This document shows, piece by piece, positions 34,442 through 45,167 of a stretch of 64,000 bases of DNA (its first letter is position 1; each line of letters begins with the position of its first letter). Source of the DNA: Neoconidiobolus thromboides FSU 785 (Eukaryota; Entomophthoromycota; Entomophthoromycetes; Entomophthorales; Neoconidiobolaceae). A program made the translations under genes and the position numbers. The stretch spans positions 33,933 to 97,932 of the forward strand of contig MU626327.1 in NCBI GenBank assembly GCA_025603075.1, written 5' to 3'. The notes beneath the pieces are model-generated. The model saw only the letters and a list, made by a program, of their open reading frames with translations. It was not told where the DNA came from and did not search any database.

Positions 34442-34821
34442 TTAATAAAAAGTAGAAAAAGTAGAAAGAGAAGTGTTATTTTCCTCGTCCTTATTTTTAC
34501 TATTGCTCATCATAGGACTAAATTCTATGCTATCTTTCAGGTTTAAATTGGTTTCCCCTTTAGTAGATAGCCTTGTAGATTCACTAAAATGCAAACTTAA
34601 ACTTGGACTTTGGTTACCGTTAAACGATGTAACATTTATAGAAGATTTTAAATCTAAAAAGTCTTCATTTGCCCTTAAATCTATTTTTTTAGCTACAGTA
34701 TCACTCTCTTCGATCCCGTTAAGTACCCCTTTTTCGCCCTCTAAGCAATAATATTAATTTAAACACTGTACAAAATAAACTTACTATTTGTATCTGAAAC
34801 CGAACTTGATAATTTTGCCAT
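34442..34821 (-). CDS. Possible small two-exon gene, unknown
   Basis: On the minus strand, 34821-34785 and 34740-34442 join across a clean 44-nt GT-AG intron (GTAAGT donor, CTTAG acceptor) into 111 residues starting MAKLSSSVSDTN. The reading frame also stays open upstream to about 34950, so a longer gene with further 5' exons is possible. I could not find a convincing one. The product is Ser/Asn/Thr-rich and resembles the composition of the neighbouring chitinase tail, but no shared motif is evident. It converges on the chitinase with ~200 bp between them. Confidence 0.4.
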
Positions 34822-34950
34822 TTTAGTAGGCGGAATATTAATTTGATTAGGTTTATAATTGATTTCAGTTTGAGTGGTAGCAGATGCATCACTATTGTCT
34901 TTTTTAAATATCACACTTATAGATGATTTTCCACGGTTGAATATACCAAT

Positions 34951-35475
34951 ATTCTTTAATATTAAAAACTATAAAAGGGAGTTTATTATAAATAAGATGT
35001 TTCATTTAAATTACTTTATTGTTTTTCCTTTTATTTTTTTTAGTACTATTCCTAATAAACCAGTTAGATTTTTTATTTTAGCTAAAGAAGATTCAAATTA
35101 CATTTAATGATTTGAATTAGTTTCGTTTAATTTATACCTTTATAGTTGAGCTTTAAATGCATTTATTTTATAATGCATCATCCTATCTTAAATATGATCG
35201 GATATTAGCCAAACTGTAAAAGTTAAAATGTCAGCTGTTTATCAGCAAAATAAAATAGTATGGTCATTGTTTTGCTTCATCCAATTTAAAACATAAACTA
35301 ATATTAATAAAGAATAATAATTAGAAAAGAATAGTTTATTTACTGCGGGTGATTAATTATATGTAATATAAAGGTTATACATAAAAGCGCTACAATATCT
35401 TTTGAGGAAGAGAATACAATCAATATAATCAACTTTTAGAGAGAGAAATATATTCTATATAACACATACAATAGC
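34951..35475. other. Intergenic spacer
   Basis: AT-rich sequence between two minus-strand genes; no supported feature beyond possible 5' exons of the small gene at 34442-34821. Confidence 0.4.
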
Positions 35476-37428
35476 TTATTGAAACATAAAATAATTTGGA
35501 AATAGATTCATGTTGTCAGGCTCCGAATTAGATGGATTAGTACTATTAAATGTGTTACTGCTACTTTCCATTGGAGGGTAATAATTATTGTTATTTAAAA
35601 TGGGCACAAATACTTGGTTGAATGGAAGATTTAATAATCCAGGATCCATACCTGGATAATAATTTTCTCCAATCATATCTAAAACGTTACCTCCATTATT
35701 CATTCCTATAACATTGTTTTGATTAATTATAGGGAGGTTGGTCTGGCTTACATCTGATTGCAACAATGGATTTGTAAATTGAGTTTTGTCTAGGTCTCTA
35801 GTTATAGGCGTACTCGGTGTGTTATGTCGAGCGCTTTGTTTTTGGAATGCTTTTTCCTTTGTATTTATAGTTTGCTCCAAAATTGGACTTTCCTGCTTTA
35901 ACTCGCCTTCACTATCGTTTGATGAGTCTAAATCTTCAGTACTCTTTCTAGATTTAGGATTCATAGAAGAACCTTTAGACATATGAAATGGACTAGGATT
36001 TCGAACCCTCTTTTTAATCACATTAGAGTAAAGGTGAGGAGGCCTTGGACGATTATTCATCTTTTTAAATAACCCACACGGATTGCAAACTGGCTCACCA
36101 CTATCGATATCCCGACGCCATAAAGCTGCTTTCTTAGTTTTACAGTGGGAACATACTAAGGCCCTTGGTTTGTATGCTGGCTTCTTGGAATCTTTAGCTT
36201 TCTTCAAATCTATTGGACGATGCTTCTGATGGAGTTTATAATACAGGCCACAGGCATTACACAGCCTTTGATTATCTGGAGTTCGCCTCCATAAAGGCGT
36301 GCTGGTAGCGTGACAATTAAAGCAACAACGATCTTTTTCACCTTCTGACCCAGAAAAGGTTTCTGTTTCTGCAATTTTAGATTTATTAGCAGATTCTGAA
36401 CGCTGCTGTGCTTTTCGCTTCTCCTTCTTATTCTCTTTTTTGGCCATTAAGCTACTGATGGTTTTCTTTTCTTTAATAGCTGATTTTTTCGGTGTAATAT
36501 CGTTTAAAGCACTATTGGATTCGCCATTGTTAGTAGTATTTGAATCATTTTGTACTTTGTTTGCTGTATTTTGATCTATTTCATTCAAAGGTAGAGACAT
36601 ACTATCCAAGTTAAACATTGAATTAATATCTTGATTAGGGTTGGCGCAGCTACTTGAATTAAAAGGTTGTGGATTAAATGAAGAAGGATTTGGCAGCTGG
36701 TTCAAACTTTGAAGTAATAAAGAATTCATTAAGATTTGTTGATTATTATAATCTGGAGTAAACATTGTTGATAAATTATTTACTGAATTTAATAAATTAT
36801 TATTTAAATTGTTTTGTGAAATTGCTGATAACGCTTGTTGAAGTAATTGTTGATTATTTGTAAAGTCGAAATTCATGGTGCTATTATTCATGTTCATATT
36901 TGATTGAGTAGGCATAAAAGAAGTGGAAATTTGTTCTTCACTAAAGGTATTTTTTGTATTAGCCAGAGGTTGTTCTGGAATAACTGGATTTATGCTTTGA
37001 TGTGTTACTAAATCCTTTATAATTGGGTTAATAACTGAATCTATTGTAGGTGAATCCTGATACTCATTTATGTTGATATTTAAAGGGAGAGGTCGAATAC
37101 CATTTGAGTCATTAGCATTAAGCCTTTGGATTTTATTTTTATATATTGGGGCTTTGATTTTAATTTTATTGTTTTCTAAATTCTTAGTAGCATTGAGTGA
37201 TATAACTTGAAATTTTTTAATGCCATCATGGTTATATTGTTGAGTTGACATTACTTTATTTCTAATATGAAACAGCCGAAGTGAAGCATTCTCTAATCGA
37301 TAACTACAATCCAACTCATCTTTAACTTGATGAAAAAGCTGACTAAAATGACATAATTCTAACGAGTCTAAACCACTACTAAAGATAGCAAAAGATTTCT
37401 GGTATTTAACTTTCAAAACAGGTGCCAT
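35476..37428 (-). CDS. GATA-type transcription factor with two zinc fingers
   Basis: A single-exon frame of 650 residues. Finger 1 (~367-392) is CFNC-X17-CNAC with the [15 protein letters not shown] core of classical fungal GATA fingers. Finger 2 (~422-448) is CSHC-X18-CNPC with ALWRRD. It is one residue longer in the loop and has CNPC in place of CNAC. Near the N-terminus, [20 protein letters not shown] and [17 protein letters not shown] resemble the AreA/GATA-like N-terminal patch (DUF1752). Between them and the fingers is a Gln/Asn-rich stretch ([18 protein letters not shown]) typical of activation domains. A basic tail follows finger 1 ([14 protein letters not shown] lies before it). Siderophore regulators of the SreA/Fep1 type have a four-cysteine motif between two fingers; it is absent here. 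A role in nitrogen, light or development is therefore open. Confidence 0.92.
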   Translation of the reverse strand: MAPVLKVKYQKSFAIFSSGLDSLELCHFSQLFHQVKDELDCSYRLENASLRLFHIRNKVMSTQQYNHDGIKKFQVISLNATKNLENNKIKIKAPIYKNKIQRLNANDSNGIRPLPLNININEYQDSPTIDSVINPIIKDLVTHQSINPVIPEQPLANTKNTFSEEQISTSFMPTQSNMNMNNSTMNFDFTNNQQLLQQALSAISQNNLNNNLLNSVNNLSTMFTPDYNNQQILMNSLLLQSLNQLPNPSSFNPQPFNSSSCANPNQDINSMFNLDSMSLPLNEIDQNTANKVQNDSNTTNNGESNSALNDITPKKSAIKEKKTISSLMAKKENKKEKRKAQQRSESANKSKIAETETFSGSEGEKDRCCFNCHATSTPLWRRTPDNQRLCNACGLYYKLHQKHRPIDLKKAKDSKKPAYKPRALVCSHCKTKKAALWRRDIDSGEPVCNPCGLFKKMNNRPRPPHLYSNVIKKRVRNPSPFHMSKGSSMNPKSRKSTEDLDSSNDSEGELKQESPILEQTINTKEKAFQKQSARHNTPSTPITRDLDKTQFTNPLLQSDVSQTNLPIINQNNVIGMNNGGNVLDMIGENYYPGMDPGLLNLPFNQVFVPILNNNNYYPPMESSSNTFNSTNPSNSEPDNMNLFPNYFMFQ

Positions 37429-40400
37429 AAATTAAGCTCTATCTATAGTATAGGTACTAGAATGAAGTAAAAAAGATTTTGAAGTTAAACAAGTAACTTT
37501 CTTCAAAATGGAAACTTTGATAAATTTCATCACAAGTATAGCCAATCATGTCATATTAATTTTGTTTGAAGTTTCGCTTACCAACCAAAGGTGAAAAATT
37601 AAAATAACTAATCCAATATAAATGTTAAATTTATTCACAATTATCTGATGCTGTGGATAAAATTATCTGATGATTTTAGAATTCAATCCTATCAGATGGT
37701 TTAAGCCATGAAATTATCTGATTAGTTTGAGTTTCTAAATTAAGACTCAACTATTGGCAGTATTCTTTACTAATCACAATTAAAGTTGTTTATCTAATTA
37801 AAATGCTCAAATGTTTTATCTTCATCTTTTATTGATTGATATCAATCTGATAATTAGCCTTATAAAAATAATTTTGATTTATTTCATCTGAGTCATACAA
37901 AATAATGATTGGATTATTATTTTAAGTTTATTAAAAGCAATTTTTTGACCAAAATAATTTATAAGATAACAGCCATTAGCTAAAAGCTATGGTTAGATTC
38001 TTTTATCCGATTGTAGCATTAGTGATACAAATAGTTTAAGATACTAATTATCATATTTTACTATTTTAATTAAACAAGGTTTAGTAGTAAAATGAACAAT
38101 TATAAACAATTATAGACAATTAGTTTTTGATTTTGGTTATATAAAACAAGTGAATTTTAATTGACTATATAAAAAAGAATTTACCCTTAATGCAATAACA
38201 TTATCCATGCTGTTCAGTTTTAATAAATTATAGGGTACTTTTGTATTTCTTCAACATGTTTCTATATTCTTGCTTTAGCTCCATACAATTTCAAGTTCAT
38301 TTAAGCGATTGTTAGCTGCCTAATCAACTGATTAAAAATTAAAGCTTACAAGAATAAAGCAAGAATAAAATAACACCTATTTTAACTATTCTAAAAGAAA
38401 TCTGATAATTCAATTACAAATCAGTAATAAAATTTTATAAATACTCATGTATAAGTTATTTATTTGATTATTACCTTTAATAAAATACAAATTATTTAAA
38501 TGAATGTCTTTTTTAATTAACTCTATACAATATAATCCATGGCCCAAAAGCCTATATATTAGACTTGTAAGGCATTCATTAATTTGTATTGAGTAATTGG
38601 GATTAGGTTAGTTACTCTAATCTATAAATTAGCCTAGTAGTTAATATATACTATAAAGCAATAAAAAGAAAATATAATTAGTATATATAATAATAAAATT
38701 AAAGGAGGATACTGCACTTTATAATAGTTCGGATTACTTGGGATAAATATAAAATAGCTTTCAAAAAGATTGAATATTTCTTACAATACATAAATTGTAA
38801 AATATATATACGTTTTACTAAAAATGTATGAACAATTCTTTTAATAATCTCTTGTTTAGTTTTTAAAAGAATACTCTTAAAAAACAATCCTACCATTTAA
38901 ACAATCTAATCTGACAAGACATGTTGCAATCAAAATACTCTTAATTTATAGTCAAATTAAACCGTTTAGTTTCTGATTGTATAGATAGAAAGTGCTATAA
39001 AGCAGGATAAAACAATCGATTGTACGGGAGCGTTATTTTTTGTTGATTATTTATCCACCTTTAACATAGGTAAAAACTCAAAAAAATAAGCAGACTCTTA
39101 AACGGTCAAGAAGTATAGTTGAGTAGGACAGTTTTTCAAAAACCTTTTCATCAAGAACTTATTTCTTATGCCATAAAAGCGTTAATAATAAATTTATATA
39201 ATATGAAAAATAAAAATCTTGATAAAATACAATTTTTGGTGCTCCTAAGTGATATTTACTAAAGCATTTCAAATCAAGAACTGTTTGGAATTTTACTTTC
39301 AAAAGTTAAGTTTAGCTGTTTTTTTAATCAAATTGATACTTTTTTGGTTGTGACTCATTTTGTCCAAAAATTACTACAAAAAGCCACCTTATTTAATGGT
39401 GCATCCATACACAAAACCAAATAACATACATACACAATTACTAAATCGAAAATCAAAAAATGTTTGCTTTAGAAGTTAAATTTATATTATCTAAGCTTAT
39501 GCTTTATCATATTAAATGTCAAATAAAGAGTGATTAAGCTTATAGCTATGTATTTCTATTAATTTATTCCTAATTATTGCTGGTATACAAGGTAACCAAT
39601 ACAAATATATATAAGATGTATGAGTTTTATATCTTAACCACTTTAATAAGATTTATAACAATACATCTAAACAATACTTTCGTGGCAAAATTGAATAAGA
39701 AATAAGAGGGATGATTAATTAATAAAGTATTGTCACAAACTCATTGAAATGTTGAACTCTTTTAATTTGATGGATATATAATTAAACAAATTTAAACTTT
39801 ACCTTGCATATATATTTATAAAGCATAAGCTTGTTTTATGTTTATATTAATCTTAAGAAAGTGCGTATACTCCTTTTTCCGTTGTCTTTTCTAACAAGTA
39901 TTGTATTTTATGTGCATAATAAATACAGCCTAATCTAGTACAAACTATTTTGTACTTTAACACCCAAACTACACTTTACTCAGTGATGCTGACAAAAAAG
40001 AAAAGTTGGTTCTTAATTCCATCACCAAATATATTAATATACTTAAATTAACACTGCAGTATGAAAACCATTCCATAATGTTATTTTGTTAAACTTGCTA
40101 ACGTGCGTAAATAACCCAAAATAATCCTTTTGTTAGAAACATTTAATGTTAAAGTCTTTTCAAATAGTCATCCCTAAGGTGATGTTTATTAAATCAAAAT
40201 ATCATTCAAGATTTGCTCAAAAGTAATTCAAACTATTAATAACTAGGCTAATATTTGGGGGTGTTTTTTTTCTGGCTTCATTACTTTTTCCATCTTTTAA
40301 GCGCTATTTGAGTGGAAAAAATATCAGCAAAATTCTTAAACACAAAAATACATCCCCATTTATTGATAGATTTAATATTAATATTTTCATTTAACTGAAA

Positions 40401-40819
40401 TAAATTGACTTATGGGCCTTGGGCTAAAATAGTTAGCCAAAATAGGAAATAATTTATATTACATTAATAAATTCAACTAATAAATGATAAATAAAGAACC
40501 ACTCAGTAATACATAAAACTGATACTAAGTTTTAAGAATCTAGATGCCTTTGAAAACCTTGCATTGCATCTTCTGTATACCAGTAAAAGTATGATTCATA
40601 TATTAGAGATGATTTTCTTTTGATTATTATATTACAATATAACTCCTCTACTATAATTTTAAGCTGAATAGACATAAAATCAAGTATTGATCCTACACTA
40701 GGAAATGTAATCAATTCGTAACTATTGCACGAACGCTTGTTAATAAAAAATATGAAAAAGCCTACTTGTTCTAAACGAGATAAGTTTTCGTAGAAGTTTT
40801 TATTTATTAGTCAAAAAAA
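37429..40819. other. Gene-poor spacer with one MITE and one unassigned frame
   Basis: AT-rich DNA upstream of the GATA gene. A MITE lies at 40254-40360. A minus-strand frame open from about 40800 to 40532 encodes protein-like sequence (ELITFPSVGSILDFMSIQLK, YESYFYWYTEDAMQGFQRHL) with no Met near its start and no recognised family. It begins just after the stop of the GPCR gene. It may be a gene remnant. The frame at 38699-38896 is not supported. Confidence 0.5.
40254..40360 (-). mobile_element. 103-bp MITE, copy 13
   Basis: TTTGGGGGTGTTTTTTTTCT to TACATCCCCATTTA. Contains TTCATTACTTTTTCCATC, AGCGCT, TTGAGTGGAAAAAATATCAG and AAATTCTTAAACAC. Confidence 0.9.
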
Positions 40820-41701
40820 TTAATCAATATTACATAAAGTTTTGAGTTGAGTGAAGATAAGGGGATGATTGAACAAGACAAATAAAGAATTTGATAGGGA
40901 AGCTGTAACAATTAAAAGGACTTTGAAATAACCCAAAACTATAGCTGAAGAATAAGTGGTTGGTTCATTAGCTGTATAATAACCATCTATGATAAATATA
41001 ATGGCTGCAGGAAATACAGTTATGGTATGGATAAAAATAATACTCCAAAGTCTAAATGAGGTATTGGTTTGATTGAATAAAGTAGCTCTTTTGTTAAGCT
41101 GAGAATCGAACGTTGCGAAATGATTAAAATCCCTACTTCCTCTAGTGATATACAAAATTTTAATGTAACAATAATTAATTAATATAGCACCAATAATTAA
41201 ACAGAAAGGCAAGCAATAAAAAGCAAAAGTTGATAGACTAGAAATATTAGGATAAGCATGAGCTAAAAATCCATAAGGAGATAGTCTAATTTCCGTTTTT
41301 ACCGCAAGGGTGATATAAGAAGAAGTATAAATCAAAAAGCAAGCAATTGGGATTAATATTAAATATTTTGGATGTTTTATATTCAAAGTGACGGTTAATC
41401 TTACAATAGCTAACGAAGAAGATAATATAGTAGTTAGAAAAGGCCAAATCATTTCTAATGTTCCGAGGATCTGCACCGCTATTAAGTTATTATCTGGATC
41501 ATCTTTATTAACCAAATACATTATTGAATAAATAATAAGCACAAGTAGTGGTAACATATCAGCTATACATAACAATATAATGTAGATAATATCTCGGCTT
41601 CGATTTTTAATTCTAGTAACTAAATATAAAATTAAGGCCCCACTTAATCCCAGCAGTATAGCAAAAATACTAGCTATAATTTTATCGACTTTAATATACA
41701 T
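40820..41701 (-). CDS. Seven-helix rhodopsin-like (family A) GPCR-like protein
   Basis: A single-exon frame of 293 residues with seven hydrophobic segments: ASIFAILLGLSGALILYLVT, IIYIILLCIADMLPLLVLII, a third near WPFLTTILSSSLAIVRLTVT, LILIPIACFLIYTSSYITLA, FAFYCLPFCLIIGAILINYC, SIIFIHTITVFPAAIIFIID and VLLIVTASLSNSLFVLFNHP. AIVRLTV occupies the DRY-like position at the end of helix 3. The last helix ends LSNSLFVLFNHPLIF, close to the NPxxY region (NPxIY form) of family A receptors. The N-terminus and loops are short. Expected role: plasma-membrane sensing through heterotrimeric G protein. The ligand is unknown. Family A-like receptors are rare in Dikarya, so this gene supports an early-diverging fungus, though that is inference. 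Confidence 0.72.
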   Translation of the reverse strand: MYIKVDKIIASIFAILLGLSGALILYLVTRIKNRSRDIIYIILLCIADMLPLLVLIIYSIMYLVNKDDPDNNLIAVQILGTLEMIWPFLTTILSSSLAIVRLTVTLNIKHPKYLILIPIACFLIYTSSYITLAVKTEIRLSPYGFLAHAYPNISSLSTFAFYCLPFCLIIGAILINYCYIKILYITRGSRDFNHFATFDSQLNKRATLFNQTNTSFRLWSIIFIHTITVFPAAIIFIIDGYYTANEPTTYSSAIVLGYFKVLLIVTASLSNSLFVLFNHPLIFTQLKTLCNID

Positions 41702-43474
41702 CCCTCAATCCCTGTTTATCAAGACAATTTAAAAAAGTAAAAAAACAAAAAAACCGATTGTTGAAAAGTTTAGTTATAGTATGTATTTATTTTATACCAT
41801 GTTCCTTTTTTATTTTACTAAATCCTGGTAACATTAAATAAATTATTTGTTCTTTCTTTATTTGTAGAATAATTTGAATTTCCACTTGTTTTAGTAATTG
41901 TAATTAATAGCTGTTTTATAGCTTGTTCTTATCAATGTGAAAGTTTAGCTGATTTTATAAAAGAGTTTAAATATCAAATATTTATTTAAGATAGAATTGA
42001 TGCTTATATTTATACTGGTTTATAAGTATAACTTGATTACCAAACATACGTAAACTAGATATATCATTTTACATCAACTCAATATGGTCACTAAAATTGA
42101 TTGTGTTTAATTATATTATTCTTAGAATTACTAAAAGTTAATTTGTTGAGTTAATTTATTGTTTTCCTATTTCTATTTTAAGAATGTTTAAATAAAATTG
42201 AGTTGACTACTATAATATTAGGTCAAAAATATAGCAAATTTGATCTTTGGGAAATGTTAAAAGTCAAAATCCTTTATAATTATTTTTTTGTTTTTTGTTT
42301 TTATTCCAGGAAAGCTTTTATAAATAAACTCAACTAAGTATTAATATATAGTACTTTGATTATAATTCCTAAATTAATGTTCCTTTTAAATTATGTAGAC
42401 ATTTGAATCTAACACGTTTATAACAAATTCTTAAAGCAATGAATATTATCAAATTATTATACCAATATTTGGCTTTTTATGTAATTTATAGCAAAGTTAA
42501 ATAGTATTATAAAAATAGCATGCCCCATCTTTTTAATTCCGATAAAATAATCACGTTTCCCCAATAATCATCTATGCGACTTTACCAAGTACGACATACA
42601 ATTAAACTTTGAAGGTACAAGTAACTGAATGTTTAAAGAGTATCTAAATAGTAATAATATAGCTATTTAGATTAAAAATACTTACCAAAAATTTAAATTG
42701 GCCAATGAAAACGCTTAGGATTGAGATAACTATTGTTAGTTAATTTTGAAGTTTGAATCAGTTTGTTTTTAAAATCTAGATCTTATGTAAGTTTTTCGTT
42801 TTTACAAAAATATAATTTCAAAATAAAAAACATTCTGTTTCATTTATATTTCATTCATTTTAATATTATTTTTATTAAATTGTACGTTTTATAAAAAAAC
42901 ATATAGTTTTTTAATAAAAATCTAAAATTTTAAACTTAATTATGTTAATTGTTAGCTAGTCTATAATTTTATGAAATCCAGTATTTAATAGAATTAAAAG
43001 TTTTTTTAGCTTAATTAGCTGGCTATAAGCTAATAAGCCATAGTTTGTATAATTAAAATAGATTTGAAATATAAATAACAATATTCAATAAGCTATAAAC
43101 TATATAAAACAAATAAAATAAAAGATATGGGGATGTATTTTTTTGCTTGACGGTTTTACTAACAATTTTTCTGCTCGAATAGCGCTTAAAAAATCAAAAA
43201 ACATCCTCGTATGTTTCTAGCTATACTTAACTTTAGATTTGAAAATTATATAATTTTTTTAGTAGATATATTGGATATTATTCAAGTTTTGAAATTTCGG
43301 CTTAATTAAGACTAGGAATTAACTATATTATTTTGTGCAAAGCTCTACTTTTAAAAATTGTTATTATTTAGAAGCTTTATTATCTAACTTATTAAAAATG
43401 ATACTAAATTGGAGCATCATTTTTAAAAAAAGGAAGTATATATATTATTTGTGAATTTAGAAACTAATTAATTC
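41702..43474. other. Intergenic region with one MITE
   Basis: AT-rich DNA with no supported gene. One internally deleted MITE is at 43126-43211, and tRNA-Lys begins at the right end. Confidence 0.5.
43126..43211 (+). mobile_element. 103-bp MITE, copy 14 (internal deletion)
   Basis: TATGGGGATGTATTTTTTTG at the left and AACATCCTCGTA at the right. The GGAAAAAGTGATGAAACC block after the AGCGCT centre is missing, leaving 86 bp. Confidence 0.8.
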
Positions 43475-43547
43475 GCCTGATTAGCTCAGTCGGTAGAGCA
43501 TGAGACTTTTAATCTCAGGGTCATGGGTTCGAGCCCCATATCAGGCT
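43475..43547 (+). tRNA. tRNA-Lys (anticodon TTT)
   Basis: A 73-nt cloverleaf. The acceptor stem is GCCTGAT paired with ATCAGGC. The D arm reads TAGCTCAGTCGGTAGAGCA, the anticodon loop CTTTTAA sits between TGAGA and TCTCA, and the T arm holds GGTTCGAGCCCC. The internal A and B boxes of the RNA polymerase III promoter are intact. A short T run (TTTCTTTT) follows at once as terminator. No intron. Confidence 0.95.
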
Positions 43548-43568
43548 TTCTTTTAACTTTAAACACAA

Positions 43569-43669
43569 TATGGGAGTGTTTTTTTGACTTCATTACTTTT
43601 TATATCTTTAAGCACTATTTGAGTGGAAAAATTATTAGTAAAATTCTTAAACAAACATATATCCCCATA
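43569..43669 (-). mobile_element. 103-bp MITE, copy 15, next to tRNA-Lys
   Basis: TATGGGAGTGTTTTTTTGAC to ATATCCCCATA, starting 22 bp after the tRNA. It contains TTCATTACTTTTTATATC, AGCACT and AAAATTCTTAAACAAA. Confidence 0.88.
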
Positions 43670-43900
43670 TGATTATTTGACTTTATTTTTTATTAAAATT
43701 TTAGTATAAGAAAAGCACATTATATAAATATTATAACCCATTATATTAACTTCAGTAGCTATTTATAATAACCTAGAGGTTATGGAATTTTATAATAAAA
43801 TAGAATAAAAAAACATCATTAAAGTTTATTATTAATAAACTTAATCAAGCAATGTGTAAAATTAGTGCTTTAAAGGAAACAGGAAATAAAAACTAACAAG

Positions 43901-44360
43901 TGTGAAATATGATGGTTAGTGGTTGGATTCAAAATCAGTTCTTGCTTCATTGACTAGTGTAAGTCGAAAAGTCTTAGTTTATGTGACTAAGATAGACTTG
44001 GATTATAAAGAATACCACACAATAGGCTACAGACTATGTAAAGCAAATATAATAGACAATACTACTGTGAAATCTACGTAAAACACTATAATAAAAATTT
44101 AGTGGCTTTATTAAAGCCACCATATCAAGGAATAGTTCAATTAAAAAGCCTTGAGTTACTATGCACTGAAATATCTTTTATACTCCAACAAATATGAATA
44201 TCAAAACCGGAAGATAATATCCTTCGGAGTTACATGACAGATAATTCCCATAGTAAATCAAAATAAGAGCATGTGATTGACTGTCTCTGACTTTGAGAAC
44301 ACAACTTAAGTGATTGTTATGTTATAGTCAATCATAGAGCTGACAAAGCGATATTTCCCA
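43901..44360. mobile_element. Solo-LTR-like sequence, copy 2
   Basis: A 460-bp sequence from TGTGAAATAT to ATATTTCCCA, colinear with 27207-27668 but clearly diverged. The 3' terminus has lost the CACA end. Matching blocks include GACTAAGATAGACTTGGATT, ATAGGCTACAGACTATGTAA and CTGACAAAGCGATATTTCC. Confidence 0.62.
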
Positions 44361-44630
44361 ATAATCTAATATTAACTATTCAAAATAATTAAATTTTTAA
44401 TATCTAAAAAATCAAATGTCAAGTTTTTTAAAGTAATATTTGATTTTATATTTACTTGTCTTTTAAATTATACTTATTTATAAATGTTAAAAAACTTTGT
44501 AAACTTTATAAAAAATAAATATATTATAAAATATTAGCCAGTTGATTTATTGACTAATTTTTACACTATGGAAACTACTTAAATTGCTTATAAAAACAAG
44601 GTATTATTAAAATTAAAATTAGAATTATAT

Positions 44631-44701
44631 TATATTTATGTGTAATTAACTTACTATATTTATGTATAATTAACTTGTTGTATTTATATATAGTCAATTT
44701 A
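44631..44701. repeat. 24-bp imperfect tandem repeat, 3 units
   Basis: Units start at 44631, 44655 and 44679, with the pattern TATATTTATG-TAATTAACTT. The third is the most diverged. Confidence 0.75.
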
Positions 44702-44786
44702 TTATTTTTATTTAAAACCATTATAAAAACTTTTAGTTCCTAATTACAAAAAACATTATGTTTTAAAGCTTATTTAAAAACCATAA

Positions 44787-44881
44787 TATGGGAATGTATT
44801 TTTTCGTTTAAGAATTTTACTAATGGTCTTTCCACTCAAATAGTGCTCGAAAAATAAAAAAAGTGAAGTCAAAAAACTATA
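44787..44881 (+). mobile_element. 103-bp MITE, copy 16
   Basis: TATGGGAATGTATTTTTTCG at the left, TTTAAGAATTTTACTAATGG, TTTCCACTCAAATAGTGCTC and AAAGTGAAGTC. The right terminus is eroded (AAAAACTATA). Confidence 0.8.
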
Positions 44882-45167
44882 TTTTTTATTTACTTGTGTA
44901 AAATAACTTAAGGAGAGCTATTTTATTACTCTAAGCAAAAGGTATTTTAATGGCAAAAAAATATAAAAAAACAAGTTATTCAGTACACTGCAAAGGCAAA
45001 AGTGAGAAATACCAAAAGGAATAAATAAACAAAAATCGATCAAATATTCCATCTATTTTGTGTTTTTACCAATAAAGCGGATTAAAAGCCATTTTAATAA
45101 TGGGGAAATAGTTTCTGGTTCCTTTTTGAAGTACATCTAAAATAAAGTATAAGTTCCATATAAAAAA

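Larger units (their letters stand above)
43548..45167. other. Intergenic repeat-rich region
   Basis: Between tRNA-Lys and TMEM135-like A. It holds MITEs at 43569-43669 and 44787-44881, a solo-LTR-like sequence at 43901-44360 and a 24-bp tandem repeat at 44631-44701. No gene seen. Confidence 0.6.

Noticed and set aside
34473-34751. 92-codon plus-strand frame starting with a hydrophobic run
   Set aside because: It is the complement of the better-supported minus-strand spliced frame at 34442-34821.
38699-38896. 65-codon minus-strand frame
   Set aside because: Ile/Leu/Lys-rich translation with no recognisable content; expected by chance.
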